From: Polyodon spathula
Lineage: Eukaryota > Chordata > Actinopteri > Acipenseriformes > Polyodontidae
Direction: 5' to 3'
DNA length: 64,000 nt
Assembly (NCBI RefSeq): GCF_017654505.1
Contig: NC_054555.1
Coordinates: 186,001-250,000, forward strand
Within the stretch, counting starts at the first letter, position 1. Each line of letters starts with the position of its first letter. The position numbers were made by a program, and so were the translations under genes. Under the pieces are notes generated by a model. It did not search any database. It saw only the letters and a program-made list of their open reading frames with translations, and was not told the DNA's origin. Shown here piece after piece: positions 1-11,549 of the stretch.

Positions 1-91
1 GCTGCCCCACCCTCACAAACACAGCGCTGTAACCTGTCAAAATGAGGTGCAGGGAACAGCCGGGATAACAGCTGAGTCAACACGGGAACGG
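1..91 (+). other. FAXDC2: Possible 5' noncoding exon of FAXDC2
   Basis: The window opens with GC-rich sequence that runs into a good donor, G|GTAAGC, at position 92. The first coding exon of FAXDC2 starts only two bases before its ATG (acceptor AG at 1936-1937), so at least one upstream noncoding exon must exist. This is the best candidate I see. The true transcription start may lie before the window. No transcript evidence is available, so this is inference from splice-site position only. Confidence 0.35.
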
Positions 92-689
92 GTAAGCGAG
101 GTCGGATAATACCGAACGTGTTGCATCTGCACTGTGCTTGCGAGCTGCTAAGCAGATCGTTTACCTTGGGGTTTGGGGGGGTTGTGCTTGTTTTTAAAGT
201 TCCGTGAGAAACCTGAGTTTGCTACGCGAGTTCTGAGCTCCTGTGCTAGTATATATAGTGCTACCGGTACAAACGTGACATTGTTATTTATAGAAATACA
301 TTTTGTTCGAAACGTAAGTGGAGGTGAACTTTGTGCGTAGAACTAGCTGCGTATATTAACTGTAGGAACCGCAGAAAGGAGTCATTTTGCGCACACGGTT
401 AGGTCAACGTTTTATTTCTTAATCGCGAGATGGCAGAGTCAGTTATTGTTGAATTAGATGTTAATGCAGTTCGCGTCAGAAAGTCTGAGGGCTATACCTT
501 TTAGTAGGGCGTGCTCGTAGCCAACGCAGAGTGACCCGTCACAGGCAGCGCAACAGGGCACTTCAAATGATGTCCCATTGCATTTCTCACTGTCGTTCAC
601 AGTGATGCTGTATATGGCTTTACATGCGATCCATTCCACTTACTGGAACAAACTGCAGTCTCTCATATTATACCCTCTAAAGCTCCCCA
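92..689. other. Presumed FAXDC2 intron 1, no gene seen
   Basis: AT-moderate single-copy DNA after the possible noncoding exon. Short ORFs at 454-639 and 578-808 lack any recognisable protein similarity. Confidence 0.4.
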
Positions 690-1420
690 CGGTATTGGTG
701 CCGTTTCCCCACGCTGTTCCCATTGTCAAACTGGATTTAGCACAGTTCACCCCATCTATTAATATGCTGTACCTCACTTCCCTATTCTTTACAAATTTCC
801 CATGCTGACACTGTGCTTTGTTACAGTGTGCTGTGCATTATTACACTTCGCTGTTCTTTATTACACTTTGCTGTACTTTATTACACTGTGCTGTGTTTCC
901 CAAGCTGTCACTGTGTTTGTTTTCACTTTGCTGTGCATTATTACACTTTGCTGTGCTATATTATACTGTGCTGTGCTTTATTACACTTTGCTGTGCTTTA
1001 TTTCACTTTGCTGTGCTTTATTACACTTTGCTGTGCTTTGATACACTTTGCTGTGCTTTATTACACTTTGCTGTGCTTTGTTACACTGTGCTGTGCTTTA
1101 TTACACTATGCTGTGCTTTATTACACTTTGCTGTGATTTATTACACTTTGCTGTGATTTGTTACACTTTGCTGTGCTTTGTTACACAATGCTGTGCTTTA
1201 TTACACTTCGCTGTGCTTTATTACACTTTGCTGTGCTTTGTTACACTTTGCTGTGCTATATTACACTGTGCTGTGATTTATTACACTTTGCTGTGCTTTG
1301 TTACACTTTGCTGTGCTTTATTACACTTTGCTGTGCTTTGTTACACTTTGCTGTGCTTTATTACACTTTGCTGTGCTTTGTTACACTTTGCTATGCTTTT
1401 ACTACAGGACACTTTTATAA
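690..1420 (+). repeat. Interspersed repeat copy with an internal 20-bp minisatellite (about 29 units at 811-1399)
   Basis: From about 811 to 1399 a 20-bp unit (TTACACTTTGCTGTGCTTTA with G/A and T/G variants) is repeated head to tail roughly 29 times. The flanks, with TTCACCCC...ATTAATATGCT before and GCTTTTACTACAGGACAC after, resemble the sequence at 50640-50850 and, inverted, 57765-57990. The array therefore looks like an internal expansion inside one member of a dispersed repeat family. It lies in the presumed first intron of FAXDC2. Confidence 0.8.
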
Positions 1421-1703
1421 AAAAGTTGCTAGTGTTGAAATGGACCTCATTGCATTCTAACCCCTCCAATCCTGGTGGTAATGCCAATCAGATATCTGCT
1501 AATCTGCTCTCTGCATTGCTGGCATTAACTGCAGAGACCTTTATGTTAGTTCCTTGGGCTGCCCTTTGCCCAAATCATTGCACAGAATTGCTGATTCAGG
1601 ATCCAGCAGTGCTGTAATGTAGCAATGTTGATACAGCCGCTGATCAAAGTTGAATGCTGTGGTGAAATGATAAGAAGCTGCTCGTGGCGTCCTTTCTTTT
1701 CAG

Positions 1704-1891
1704 ACTTGTGAGACACAAACTGGACGAATCTTCACCCCTGAATCAGGCTTCAGCTCTGAGCAGTGAGTTCTCACTTGTGTGACACAGACAGGACGAATCT
1801 TCACCCCTGAATCAGGCTTCAGCTCTGAGCAGTGAGTTCTCACTTGTGTGACACAGACAGGATGAATCTTCCCCCCTGAATCAGGCATCAT
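1704..1891 (+). repeat. Minisatellite, 69-bp unit, about 2.7 copies
   Basis: Copies begin at 1705, 1774 and 1843 with CTTGTGTGACACAGACAGGA. The array ends about 46 bases before the acceptor of the first FAXDC2 coding exon, so the branch-point region may lie inside or next to it. Confidence 0.85.
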
Positions 1892-1939
1892 GCCTGCAGA
1901 TTGTATTAACTCTGCTGTCTTGTGTTTGTTTTCTCAGAC

Positions 1940-4900
1940 ATGAAGAGCCAAGCTGTGGCTGCAGAGACCGGGAGACAGGTGCACTGGATCATTGAAGGAA
2001 TGGGATGCTGGCTCACATTGTATTGCACTGTGTGCGCGTACAGTAACGTGTGAACACAGCTCCCATACCTTCTGATATTCAAAGGATATGATATTGCTCT
2101 AGGAATGGTATCTCCAGCCAGTAGAACAGTCTGTACAGTGGATGTGTTATAATAGAGTGTTGATGGGAGTGTGGCGGTGAAGGAGACTGTGCCTTGTTAA
2201 TGGATTCTGAACTGTAACCTGTTTATTATTAGAAATTCAAGTAAAGCACTTTGACATTCCAGATGCAAGAAACAATGGGATTAGCATGGGGTGAGATGAG
2301 AGGAAAGGGCAGCGCTGGGGGGATTAGTGTGGGCTGGACGTGCGGAATGCAGGGTGGGGCTGCAGTGGGGTACGAAGGACTAGAAACAGAGAAGGGATTG
2401 TTAACAAACTGCAACTCCTTTTTTATAGAGGCGTTTCTATATTGTTATGTTAAACTTACAGTTCATATCAACAACTCACTAGAAACATACTTTCTCTGTC
2501 TCTCTCTCCCTCTCCCTGTCTCTGTATCTGTCCCCCTCTCTCTGTCTCTCTGTCTCTCTCTGTCTCTGTGTCTCCAGGCAGGACAGGTGTGGGACTCATT
2601 GAAGAAGGCTGCTTTTGTTCTGGGCTCTGGACTCTTCTTCTTGGTTGCGTTCAGGAACTCTGTCACTTGGTAAATGCAGATAGAAGATTTTTTATATAAG
2701 GCTAGGAAACTTGTTTTCTTGTAGTGTATTGCTGGCCGCACCAGGGAAGTATTTGTTTGAGCACCTCAGCTTGGGACTGTGAGAGGAATGCTGTCCCAGC
2801 ACAAGAGTCCTGTGCGCTCTGTAGAAGAAGTCCGAAGGAATAACAGTTTTCTTTAAGAATGCTAAAACTTTCAGTTCCTAGTTCCTGAATATGTCATGAC
2901 TGGGTGATTGAATCGTTCACAATGGGTCAGTATTCAGGCTGCATTACTTTGCTTTCTTATCTCCCAGGCACCTGCAGCGGTTTTGGGGAGCGTCAGGGGA
3001 TTTCTGGCAGACACAGTGGGGGAAGCTGCACAGCCTCTTTGAAGGCAATGAGGTGGCACTGTTCTTCCTGGGTGAGACAGCGAGACGCTATCCTCAATAT
3101 TCCTGCTCTGCAGTCAGTTGCTTCTACTGCTAAATACAGACACTATTAAACAGGGAGTCAGGCAGAACACAGGTCTGCACAGGTAGAATCACATGAACCA
3201 GCTGTTCTGGGCTCTACATTGCTGTTTTAGGTTTTGTGTAAATTAGGTTCAGGTTCAGATTGCAGAGCTGTAATGCATTTGTTAAATCAGCCTTTGACTG
3301 GGAATGTTGGGTTTGTTAACAAGCCCTTTCCAGGGATTCTTCCTGACAAGTTCAATAGAAATTGAGCAAGCAACTCAACTCAACTCAACTCAACTCAACT
3401 CAGTTCAACTCAATTCACTTCACTTCAATTCACTTCACTTCACTTCAATTCACTTCAACTCAATTCACTTCAATTCAATTCAACTCACTTCGATTCACTT
3501 CAGTTCACTTCACTTCAGTTCGACTCAGCTCAATTCAACTCAATTCACTTCACTTCAATTCACTTCGCTTCGCTTCACGTCACTTCATTTTAACTCAATT
3601 CACTTTCAGCTGCATTTGCTTCGTTTGTTGAATTCTTTAATATTCCTCAAATGCTTTTTTCCCCCCAAATAAATGTTAATGAATTATTGGCCCTTCATTT
3701 AAGAGTTCCTTGGTGCTACACTAACTGAAACCCTTTAACACGTAGTCAGAAGCTGTCAGGGAGATAGTATCCAGTAGCTCTCCCAGTCTATCACACTATC
3801 TCTGTGCAGGGACCATGCTGGCTCCTACCATCGCATTCTGGTCTTTTAATGCAATTCTAATGCTGGCCGACGCGACTGGAGTCCCTGCCTTCATCACCCG
3901 CTACAGGATTCAGAGGGACAGGAACAATCCGGTATGTATGATACTGCAGATTGGTAAGGGGCTGCTGTGCTAGCACATAGCAGCACTGCCCTGCATGGGG
4001 TCAGCAACAGGCAGAAGATTAAAGAGGTGCATTATAGGTCAATGCTGGTGCATTATATGTCAATGCTGGGCTCGCCATGTTACCCCAGATATTTCTGTTT
4101 AATGTATTGTAATACTGCTGGGTCATGGCAGTGGCCCAAACTGTTCTCAGACTCACTGATAAGATTGCACTAGTACTAGAAAGTGACTTCAGTACTAAAA
4201 TTAGACATTTTAACAAGGAGCCCTTTGAACATGCATTATTAGAATGTAAACTATTTGCATCCCTAGTGACACACACAAGGGGGGTGGCTGTCATATTCAC
4301 ACACTCTATTTCAAACACCACATGCAAACAGAGAGGTGGTGTCCCTCTCAATGCTAGCTTTATTCTAGTCTTCTAGCTCCAGGGGGGTTTGTTCAGTGCA
4401 GTCACTCTCCTGGTTGACATGCCCCTCTCCCCCTGTGCAGGTTGAGCCAGTGAAGCTGTGGCAGGCTGTGAGGACGGTTCTGTTCAATCAGTTCTGCCTC
4501 TCTGCTCCCATGGTGATGCTCATGTATCCCATCATGCAATGGAGAGGAAACCCATGTGGACCGGAGCTGCCTACCTTCCATTGGGTGCTGCTGGAAATCG
4601 TCATCTTCGGGCTGATAGAAGAGATCATGTTCTACTACTCACACAGGTACAGGGAGCTCCTGAGCAAGAAACACACACACAGGTACAGGGAGCTCCTGAG
4701 CAAGAAACACACACACAGGTACAGGGAGCTCCTGAGCAAGAAACACACACACAGGTACAAGGAGCTCCTGATCAAGAAACACACACACAGGTACAGGGAG
4801 CTCCTGAGCAAAAACACACACACAGGTACAGGGAGCTCCTGATCAAGAAACACACACACAGGTACAGAGAGCTCCTGATCAAGAAACACACACACAGGTA

Positions 4901-7900
4901 CAGGGAGCTCCTGATCAAGAAACACACACACAGGTACAGGGAGCTCCTGATCAAGAAACACACACACAGGTACAGGGAGCTCCTGATCAAGAAACACACA
5001 CACAGGTACAGGGAGCTCCTGATCAAGAAACACACACACAGGTACAGGGAGCTCCTGATCAAGAAACACACACACAGGTACAGGGAGCTCCTGATCAAGA
5101 AACACACACACAGGTACAGGGAGCTCCTGATCAAGAAACACACACACAGGTACAGGGAGCTCCTGATCAAGAAACACACACACAGGTACAGGGAGCTCCT
5201 GATCAAGAAACACACACACAGGTACAGGGAGCTGAGCAAGAAACACACACACAGGTACAGGGAGCTCCTGAGCAAGAAACACACACACAGGTACAGGGAG
5301 CTCCTGATCAAGAAACACACACACAGGTACAGGGAGCTCCTGATCAAGAAACACACACACAGGTACAGGGAGCTCCTGATCAAGAAACACACACACAGGT
5401 ACAGGGAGCTCCTGATCAAGAAACACACACACAGGTACAGGGAGCTCCTGATCAAGAAACACACACACAGGTACAGGGAGCTCCTGATCAAGAAACACAC
5501 ACACAGGTACAGGGAGCTCCTGATCAAGAAACACACACACAGGTACAGGGAGCTCCTGATCAAGAAACACACACACAGGTACAGGGAGCTCCTGATCAAG
5601 AAACACACACACAGGTACAGGGAGCTCCTGATCAAGAAACACACACACAGGTACAGGGAGCTCCTGATCAAGAAACACACACACAGGTACAGGGAGCTCC
5701 TGATCAAGAAACACACACACAGGTACAGGGAGCTCCTGATCAAGAAACACACACACAGGTACAGGGAGCTCCTGATCAAGAAACACACACACAGGTACAG
5801 GGAGCTCCTGATCAAGAAACACACACACAGGTACAGGGAGCTCCTGAGCAAGAAACACACACACAGGTACAGGGAGCTCCTGATCAAGAAACACACACAC
5901 AGGTACAGGGAGCTCCTGATCAAGAAACACACACACAGGTACAGGGAGCTCCTGATCAAGAAACACACACACAGGTACAGGGAGCTCCTGATCAAGAAAC
6001 ACACACACAGGTACAGGGAGCTCCTGATCAAGAAACACACACACAGGTACAGGGAGCTCCTGATCAAGAAACACACACACAGGTACAGGGAGCTCCTGAT
6101 CAAGAAACACACACACAGGTACAGAGAGCTCCTGATCAAGAAACACACACACAGGTACAGGGAGCTCCTGATCAAGAAACACACACACAGGTACAGGGAG
6201 CTCCTGATCAAGAAACACACACACAGGTACAGAGAGCTCCTGATCAAGAAACACACACACAGGTCAGGGAGCTCCTGAGAAACACACACACAGGTACAGG
6301 GAGCTCCTGATCAAGAAACACACACACAGGTACAGGGAGCTCCTGATCAAGAAACACACACACAGGTACAGGGAGCTCCTCATCAAGAAACACACACACA
6401 GGTACAGGGAGCTCCTGATCAAGAAACACACACACAGGTACAGAGCTCCTGATCAAGAAACACACACACAGGTACAGGGAGCTCCTGATCAAGAAACACA
6501 CACACAGGTACAGGGAACCTCAACCACACACACACACCACACCACACTAAACCACATCAAGAACCACACACACACCACACTAAACCTCACCAAGAAAACA
6601 CACACACCACACCACACTAAACCACACCAGGTACACACTAAACACACACACCACACCACACCAAACCACACCACACCACACCACACCAAACCTGATCACC
6701 ACAACACACACACACACCACACCACAAGAAACAACACACACCACACCACACCACACCACACTAAACCTCACCACACCACACCACACTAAACCACACCAAA
6801 CCACACCACACCAAACCTCACCACACCACACACACCACACCACACCACACCAAACCACACCACACTAAACCTCATCACACCACACCACACCACACCACAC
6901 CAAACCAACCACACCACACTACACCTCACCACACACCACACCACACCACCACACCACACTAAACCACACACCACACACCACACCACACACCACACCAAAC
7001 CACACCACACCACACACCACACCAACCCACACCACACCACACCAAACCACACCACACCACCACACCACACCACACCACACCACACCACACTAAACCTCAC
7101 CACACACCACACCACACCACACCACACCACACCACACCACACCAAACCACACCACACCACACCACACCACACCAAACCACACCACACAACACACCACACC
7201 ACACCACACTAAACCACACCACACCACACCACACCACACCACACCACACACACCACACCACACCACCACCACACCACACTAAACCACACCACACCACACT
7301 CACACCACACCACACCACACCACACCACACCTCACCACACCACACTAAACCACACCACACCACACCACACCACACCAAACCACACCACACCACCACACTA
7401 AACCACACCACACCACACTAAACCTCACCACACCAAACCACACCACACCACTAAACCACACCACACACAAACCACACCACACCACAACACACAAACCACA
7501 CTAAACACCACACCAAACCACACCACACCAAACCACACCACACTAAACCTCACCACACCACACTAAACCACACCACACCACACTAAACCACACCACACCA
7601 CACCACACCACACCAAACCACACACCACACCACACTAAACCACACCACACCACACCAAACCACACCACACCAAACCACACCACACCACACCACACCACAC
7701 TAAACCTCACCACACCACACTAAACCACACCACACCACACCACACCACACCACACCACACCACACTAAACCACACCACACCACACCACACCACACCACAC
7801 CACACCACACCTCACCACAACACCACACCAAACCACACCACACACACTAAACCTCACCACACCACACTAAACCACACCACACACCACACCACACTAAACC

Positions 7901-9919
7901 ACACCACACCACTCACACCACACCACACCACACCACACACAACACCACACCACACAAACCACACCACACCACACCAAACCACACCACACCACACTAAACC
8001 TCACCACACCACACCACACCACACCACACCACACCACCACACCACACCACACCACACCACACCACACCACACCACACCACACCAAACCACACCACACCAC
8101 ACTAAACCTCACCACACCACACCACACCACACCAAACCACCTCACCACACCACACCAAACCAAACCACACCACACCACACTAAACCTCATCACACCACAC
8201 CACACCAACCCAGTTTTCTTCTGTTTTGTCTCCAGGCTGTTCCATCACCCAGCTCTTTACAAGCATTTCCATAAGGTGCACCACGAGTGGACAGCACCAA
8301 TCGGAGTGGTGGCTCTCTATGCCCATCCTGTAGAGCATGTGGTAGGTGGATCAGTCAGCATGTTTTTATGGCACAGCGTCCTCACCCTATATACATCCTG
8401 TAGACACTGATTACTGGGAGGTGTTGAGTGACGTGTTGGAGGACTCTTCAACTTTGTAACAGTGGTGTTCAGAGCCTGTGATTGATTACTGGGAGGTGTT
8501 GAGTGACGTGATGGAAGACTCTTCAGCTTTATAACAGTGGGGATCAGATTGATTGACTGTTGGTTTGTTTCTTTGCAGTTATCCAATATGCTGCCTCCCA
8601 TGCTCGGCCCCATGTTAATGGGCTCTCACATTGCCACCACAACGCTGTGGTTCTGCATGGCTCTGGTGATCACCAGCATATCACACTGCGGGTACCACCT
8701 GCCCTTCCTGCCTTCTCCCGAATTCCACGATTTCCATCACCTCAAGTAAGTACCAGAGACTCCTGTCACGCCATGCTCTCCTCCGCTATGAGAGGGTGGA
8801 GACGGGTATCCTGTACTCCATGGAACAGGGCTCTGGACTGTGCAGTGTAATAACAGTGTCGTGCGTCACAGTGCCCTCATGTGGCCTGGATGTGTAATGC
8901 ATTTAAAAGAACTGTCTCTGGCTGCTTCAAGTCACAAACCAAAGTGCTTCGACCATATTTAAACATCTTTACATAATCTGAGATGTGCAAATAATGTGTT
9001 ATGGTTCATCGACATTTCATCCAGTGCAAAGCAATATGTATTGCTGTACAAAGTTTAAAGAATAGAAAGCAGTGCGGTACTGTTGCTCGTCCTCCAGCCA
9101 GCCGCCAGGATTCCTGTTTCTTCATGGTTATGCAATGCAGTCTGCACAGAGAGTTCTGCAATGGTATGAAGGAATGGAGCACATGTCAGTGTCACACTGA
9201 TTTAAAACCCTGTCCCCTCCTGTATGAATAACACTGTATTAACAAGGACTCAATTCAGTGAGGCTGTCTGTATGAATAACACTGCATTAACAAGGACTCA
9301 ATTCAGTGAGGCTGTCTGTATGAGTAACACTGCATTAACAAGGACTCAATACAGTGAGGCTGTCTGTATGAATAACACTGCATTAACATGGACTCAATAC
9401 AGTGAGGCTGTCTGTATGAATAACACTGCATTAACACGGACTCAATTCAGTGAGGCTGTTTGTATGAATAACACTGCATTAACACGGACTCAATACAGTG
9501 AGGCTGTCTGTATGAATAACACTGCATTAACACAGACTCTCAGGTCAGTGAGGCTGTCTGTATGAATAACACTGCATTAACACAGACTCTCAGGTCAGTG
9601 AGGCTGTCTGTATGAATAACACTGCATTAACAAGGACTCACTTCAGTGAGCCTGCCTGTATAAATAACACTGCATTAACAAGGACTCTCAGTTCAGTGAG
9701 GCTGTTCTGCACAAGCTCGCTCTCGTGTTTTTGAAGCCAGCACCCTTCCTCGCTCTCTGCAGGTTTAACCAGTGCTATGGAGTGCTGGGGGTTCTGGACA
9801 GACTGCATGGCACGGACACTGTCTTCAAGAAGACCAAGGCTTACGAGCGCCACACCATGCTGCTCAACCTCACGCCTCTCTCAGAGAGCATCCCAGACTC
9901 CCTGAAGCAGGGACAGTGA
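1940..9919 (+). CDS. FAXDC2: FAXDC2, fatty acid hydroxylase domain-containing protein 2 (8 coding exons, 330 aa)
   Basis: Coding exons: 1940-1978, 2578-2669, 2968-3071, 3810-3931, 4441-4646, 8236-8341, 8579-8745 and 9763-9919. They total 993 nt, all phases agree, and the stop is TGA at 9917. The protein is 330 aa, close to the human length I recall (333). It belongs to the membrane fatty-acid-hydroxylase/sterol-desaturase superfamily related to sterol C4-methyl oxidase. Such enzymes sit in the ER membrane and use a histidine-bound di-iron centre. Hydrophobic segments lie near residues 24-40, 73-97, 131-151 and 167-185. Histidine clusters are intact: H187 with H191/H192, H200 with H203/H204, H259/H263, and H273 with H276/H277 (HDFHH). 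The first coding exon is the least certain part: its donor GTGCAC is weak and its 13 residues are not recognisably conserved. Intron 5 (4647-8235) consists almost entirely of tandem repeats. The exact substrate cannot be read from sequence. Confidence 0.93.
2488..2577 (+). repeat. TCTC/TCTG pyrimidine microsatellite forming the FAXDC2 exon 2 polypyrimidine tract
   Basis: Nearly 90 bases of CT-rich repeats run directly into the acceptor CCAG at 2574-2577. This is an unusually long polypyrimidine tract for the second coding exon of FAXDC2. Confidence 0.8.
3371..3606 (+). repeat. Pentanucleotide array (CAACT/CAATT/CACTT)n
   Basis: About 235 bases of diverged 5-bp repeats in FAXDC2 intron 3. It begins as perfect CAACT units and becomes a mixture of CAATT, CACTT and CAGTT. 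The open frames across it are repeat artefacts. Confidence 0.9.
4641..6513 (+). repeat. 36-bp minisatellite starting at the FAXDC2 exon 5 splice donor, about 52 copies
   Basis: The unit starts GTACAGGGAGCTCCTGATCA and ends in AAGAAACACACACACAG. It begins exactly at the exon 5/intron 5 boundary (donor GT at 4647). Further donor-like CACACAG|GTACAGG sites follow at 4683, 4719, 4755 and 4791, then one after 35 bases at 4826. Because 36 is a multiple of three, the first units keep the FAXDC2 frame and encode [12 protein letters not shown]. The 1-base shorter unit ending at 4825 leads to a stop. Early copies carry GAGCAAG, most later ones GATCAAG. Shortened units occur near 5230, 6260 and 6440. 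Confidence 0.95.
6514..8208 (+). repeat. Degenerate (CCACA)n array with interspersed CTAAA and CTCA variants
   Basis: About 1.7 kb of C/A-only repeats fill the rest of FAXDC2 intron 5, ending about 27 bases before the exon 6 acceptor at 8234-8235. At the junction (6514-6640) hybrid units appear, combining ACCTCA(C)CAAGAA from the 36-bp unit with CACACCACAC. The array may therefore have grown out of a decayed 36-bp array. Open frames on the minus strand reading VWCG repeats are artefacts. Confidence 0.92.
8408..8550 (+). repeat. Tandem duplication, 75-bp unit, two copies
   Basis: GATTACTGGGAGGTGTTGAG starts at 8409 and again at 8484, with moderately diverged copies. The second copy ends about 30 bases before the exon 7 acceptor of FAXDC2 (8577-8578). 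Confidence 0.85.
9221..9697 (+). repeat. 48-bp minisatellite, about 10 copies, in FAXDC2 intron 7
   Basis: The unit contains TGTATGAATAACACTGCATT and a variable AAGGACTCAATTCAGTGAGG segment. Since 48 is divisible by three, an apparent 113-aa ORF runs through, but it has no link to an exon. The array ends about 65 bases before the last FAXDC2 exon. Confidence 0.9.
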
Positions 9920-10262
9920 GCTGTGAGCCTGGGGAACAATCACAGCTTCACAGCGCACTCACGCTAGAGGATGTACAACCGTGACCATGAGCTTTTAAAT
10001 TTAATTTACAAATCAATAAGCTAGAGTTTAAACAGCAATGCTTTGAGAACAAACTGCTGATATCTTTCTGGACCTTTCCAGTTCCTAGATCTCATGACTT
10101 TCTCATAATAATAGTTACTTTTTAAATGCAATTTCTCTGTTGATCCATTATGTATGCTTTGAGTGTGTAGCAGTGTTTGTATAAATCATATCCTAAATTG
10201 AGATTTAAAGCACTTTGATAATTACTTTATAAGCTAAATAAACCAGAAAGCACTTACTTTAA
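9920..10262 (+). other. FAXDC2: FAXDC2 3' UTR with polyadenylation signal
   Basis: After the TGA stop the sequence becomes AT-rich and non-repetitive. A canonical AATAAA lies at 10237-10242, about 320 bases after the stop, so cleavage is expected near 10255-10265. The short 3' UTR leaves about 1.3 kb before the probable 3' end of the convergent LARP1 transcript. Confidence 0.65.
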
Positions 10263-10574
10263 ACACTGGTGGTGTTTATTTGATCTGGGAATAACCTTTC
10301 TATACCCTTCACACAATTTTAGATTCATTTTAATGAACCCAAATAAATAAGTTACTGATACATGTAGCACACTAGTGACTGACCAGAACCCCCCCACTGT
10401 GCGTAGCTCCGGGCACATTGTCCCAGGGGAGACAGGCATCTCTCGTCCAGCATTGAAGGCTGTTTACACAGCAAGTGTACGTGAAGCATATCAAGTAGAT
10501 TCATTGTCACGTGTTAACCAAAAGCACCTCACATATCGACATTGCACTAATATAAAATGAAAACACCACTGAGT

Positions 10575-11306
10575 GTAAGCCTGTGAACAAGCAGCGACCC
10601 CCCTCTGCAGTGTAGTCGGGTCAATCCCTTCGACCGTAAACCTGTGAACAAGCAGCGACCCCCATCTGCAGTGTGGTCGGGTCAATCCCTTCGAGCGTAA
10701 ACCTGTGAACAAGCAGCGACCCCCCTCTGCAGTGTAGTCGGGTCAATCCCTTCGACCGTAAACCTGTGAACAAGCAGCGACCCCCATCTGCAGTGTGGTC
10801 GGGTCAATCCCTTCGAGCGTAAACCTGTGAACAAGCAGCGACCCCCATCTGCACTGTGGTCGGGTCAATCCCTTCGAGCGTAAACCTGTGAACAAGCAGC
10901 GACCCCCCTCTGCAGTGTAGTCGGGTCAATCCCTTCGACCGTAAACCTGTGAACAAGCAGCGACCCCCATCTGCAGTGTGGTCGGGTCAATCCCTTCAAG
11001 CGTAAACCTGTGAACAAGCAGCGACCCCCCTCTGCAGTGTAGTCGGGTCAATCCCTTCGAGCGTAAACCTGTGAACAAGCAGCGACCCCCATCTGCAGTG
11101 TGGTCGGGTCAATCCCTTCGAGCGTAAACCTGTGAACAAGCAGCGACCCCCATCTGCAGTGTGGTCGGGTCAATCCCTTCGAGCGTAAACCTGTGAACAA
11201 GCAGCGACCCCCATCTGCACTGTGGTCGGGTCAATCCCTTCGACCGTAAACCTGTGAACAAGCAGCGACCCCCATCTGCAGTGTGGTCGGGTCAATCCCT
11301 TCACAT
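10575..11306. repeat. 61-bp minisatellite, 12 copies, between convergent FAXDC2 and LARP1
   Basis: Units begin CCTGTGAACAAGCAGCGACC at 10580, 10641, 10702 and so on, every 61 bases. Two unit types can be told apart at three sites: CCTCT..GTAG..GACC and CATCT..GTGG..GAGC. They alternate at first (A B A B B' A B A') and then run as B types. The array is GC-rich and has several CpGs per unit. It lies after the FAXDC2 polyadenylation signal and after the probable LARP1 polyadenylation signal, so it separates the two 3' ends. Confidence 0.93.
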
Positions 11307-11549
11307 GCATTTCCAGCATGAGAGATCTGAAATGACTGGAACATCAGGAGGGGTCGTATTACACAGGAGCTCGGCTAGAGTTTGCTTTCAGCTGCCTTCG
11401 AAACGCCCAGGTGCAGCGTGGTTCAGGACAGGAGCCCCTCACACATATATGTCCTGACATGACAGTGCAGGCAGAAGCACAATATCAAACTGAAAACAAC
11501 CAAAAGAGTCAGCAGGATGGTGTTTTAGGGTTGTTTTTTTTGTACATTT

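Noticed and set aside
813..1617. Cys/Leu-rich ORFs of about 80-190 aa
   Set aside because: All frames come from the 20-bp array. No conserved domain.
4458..6289. Long ORFs of 505-606 aa on both strands
   Set aside because: They are open only because the 36-bp unit is a multiple of three. They overlap an intron of FAXDC2 and carry no domain beyond the repeat.
6489..8208. Minus-strand ORFs with VWCG repeats
   Set aside because: Translation of the CCACA array. No gene structure.
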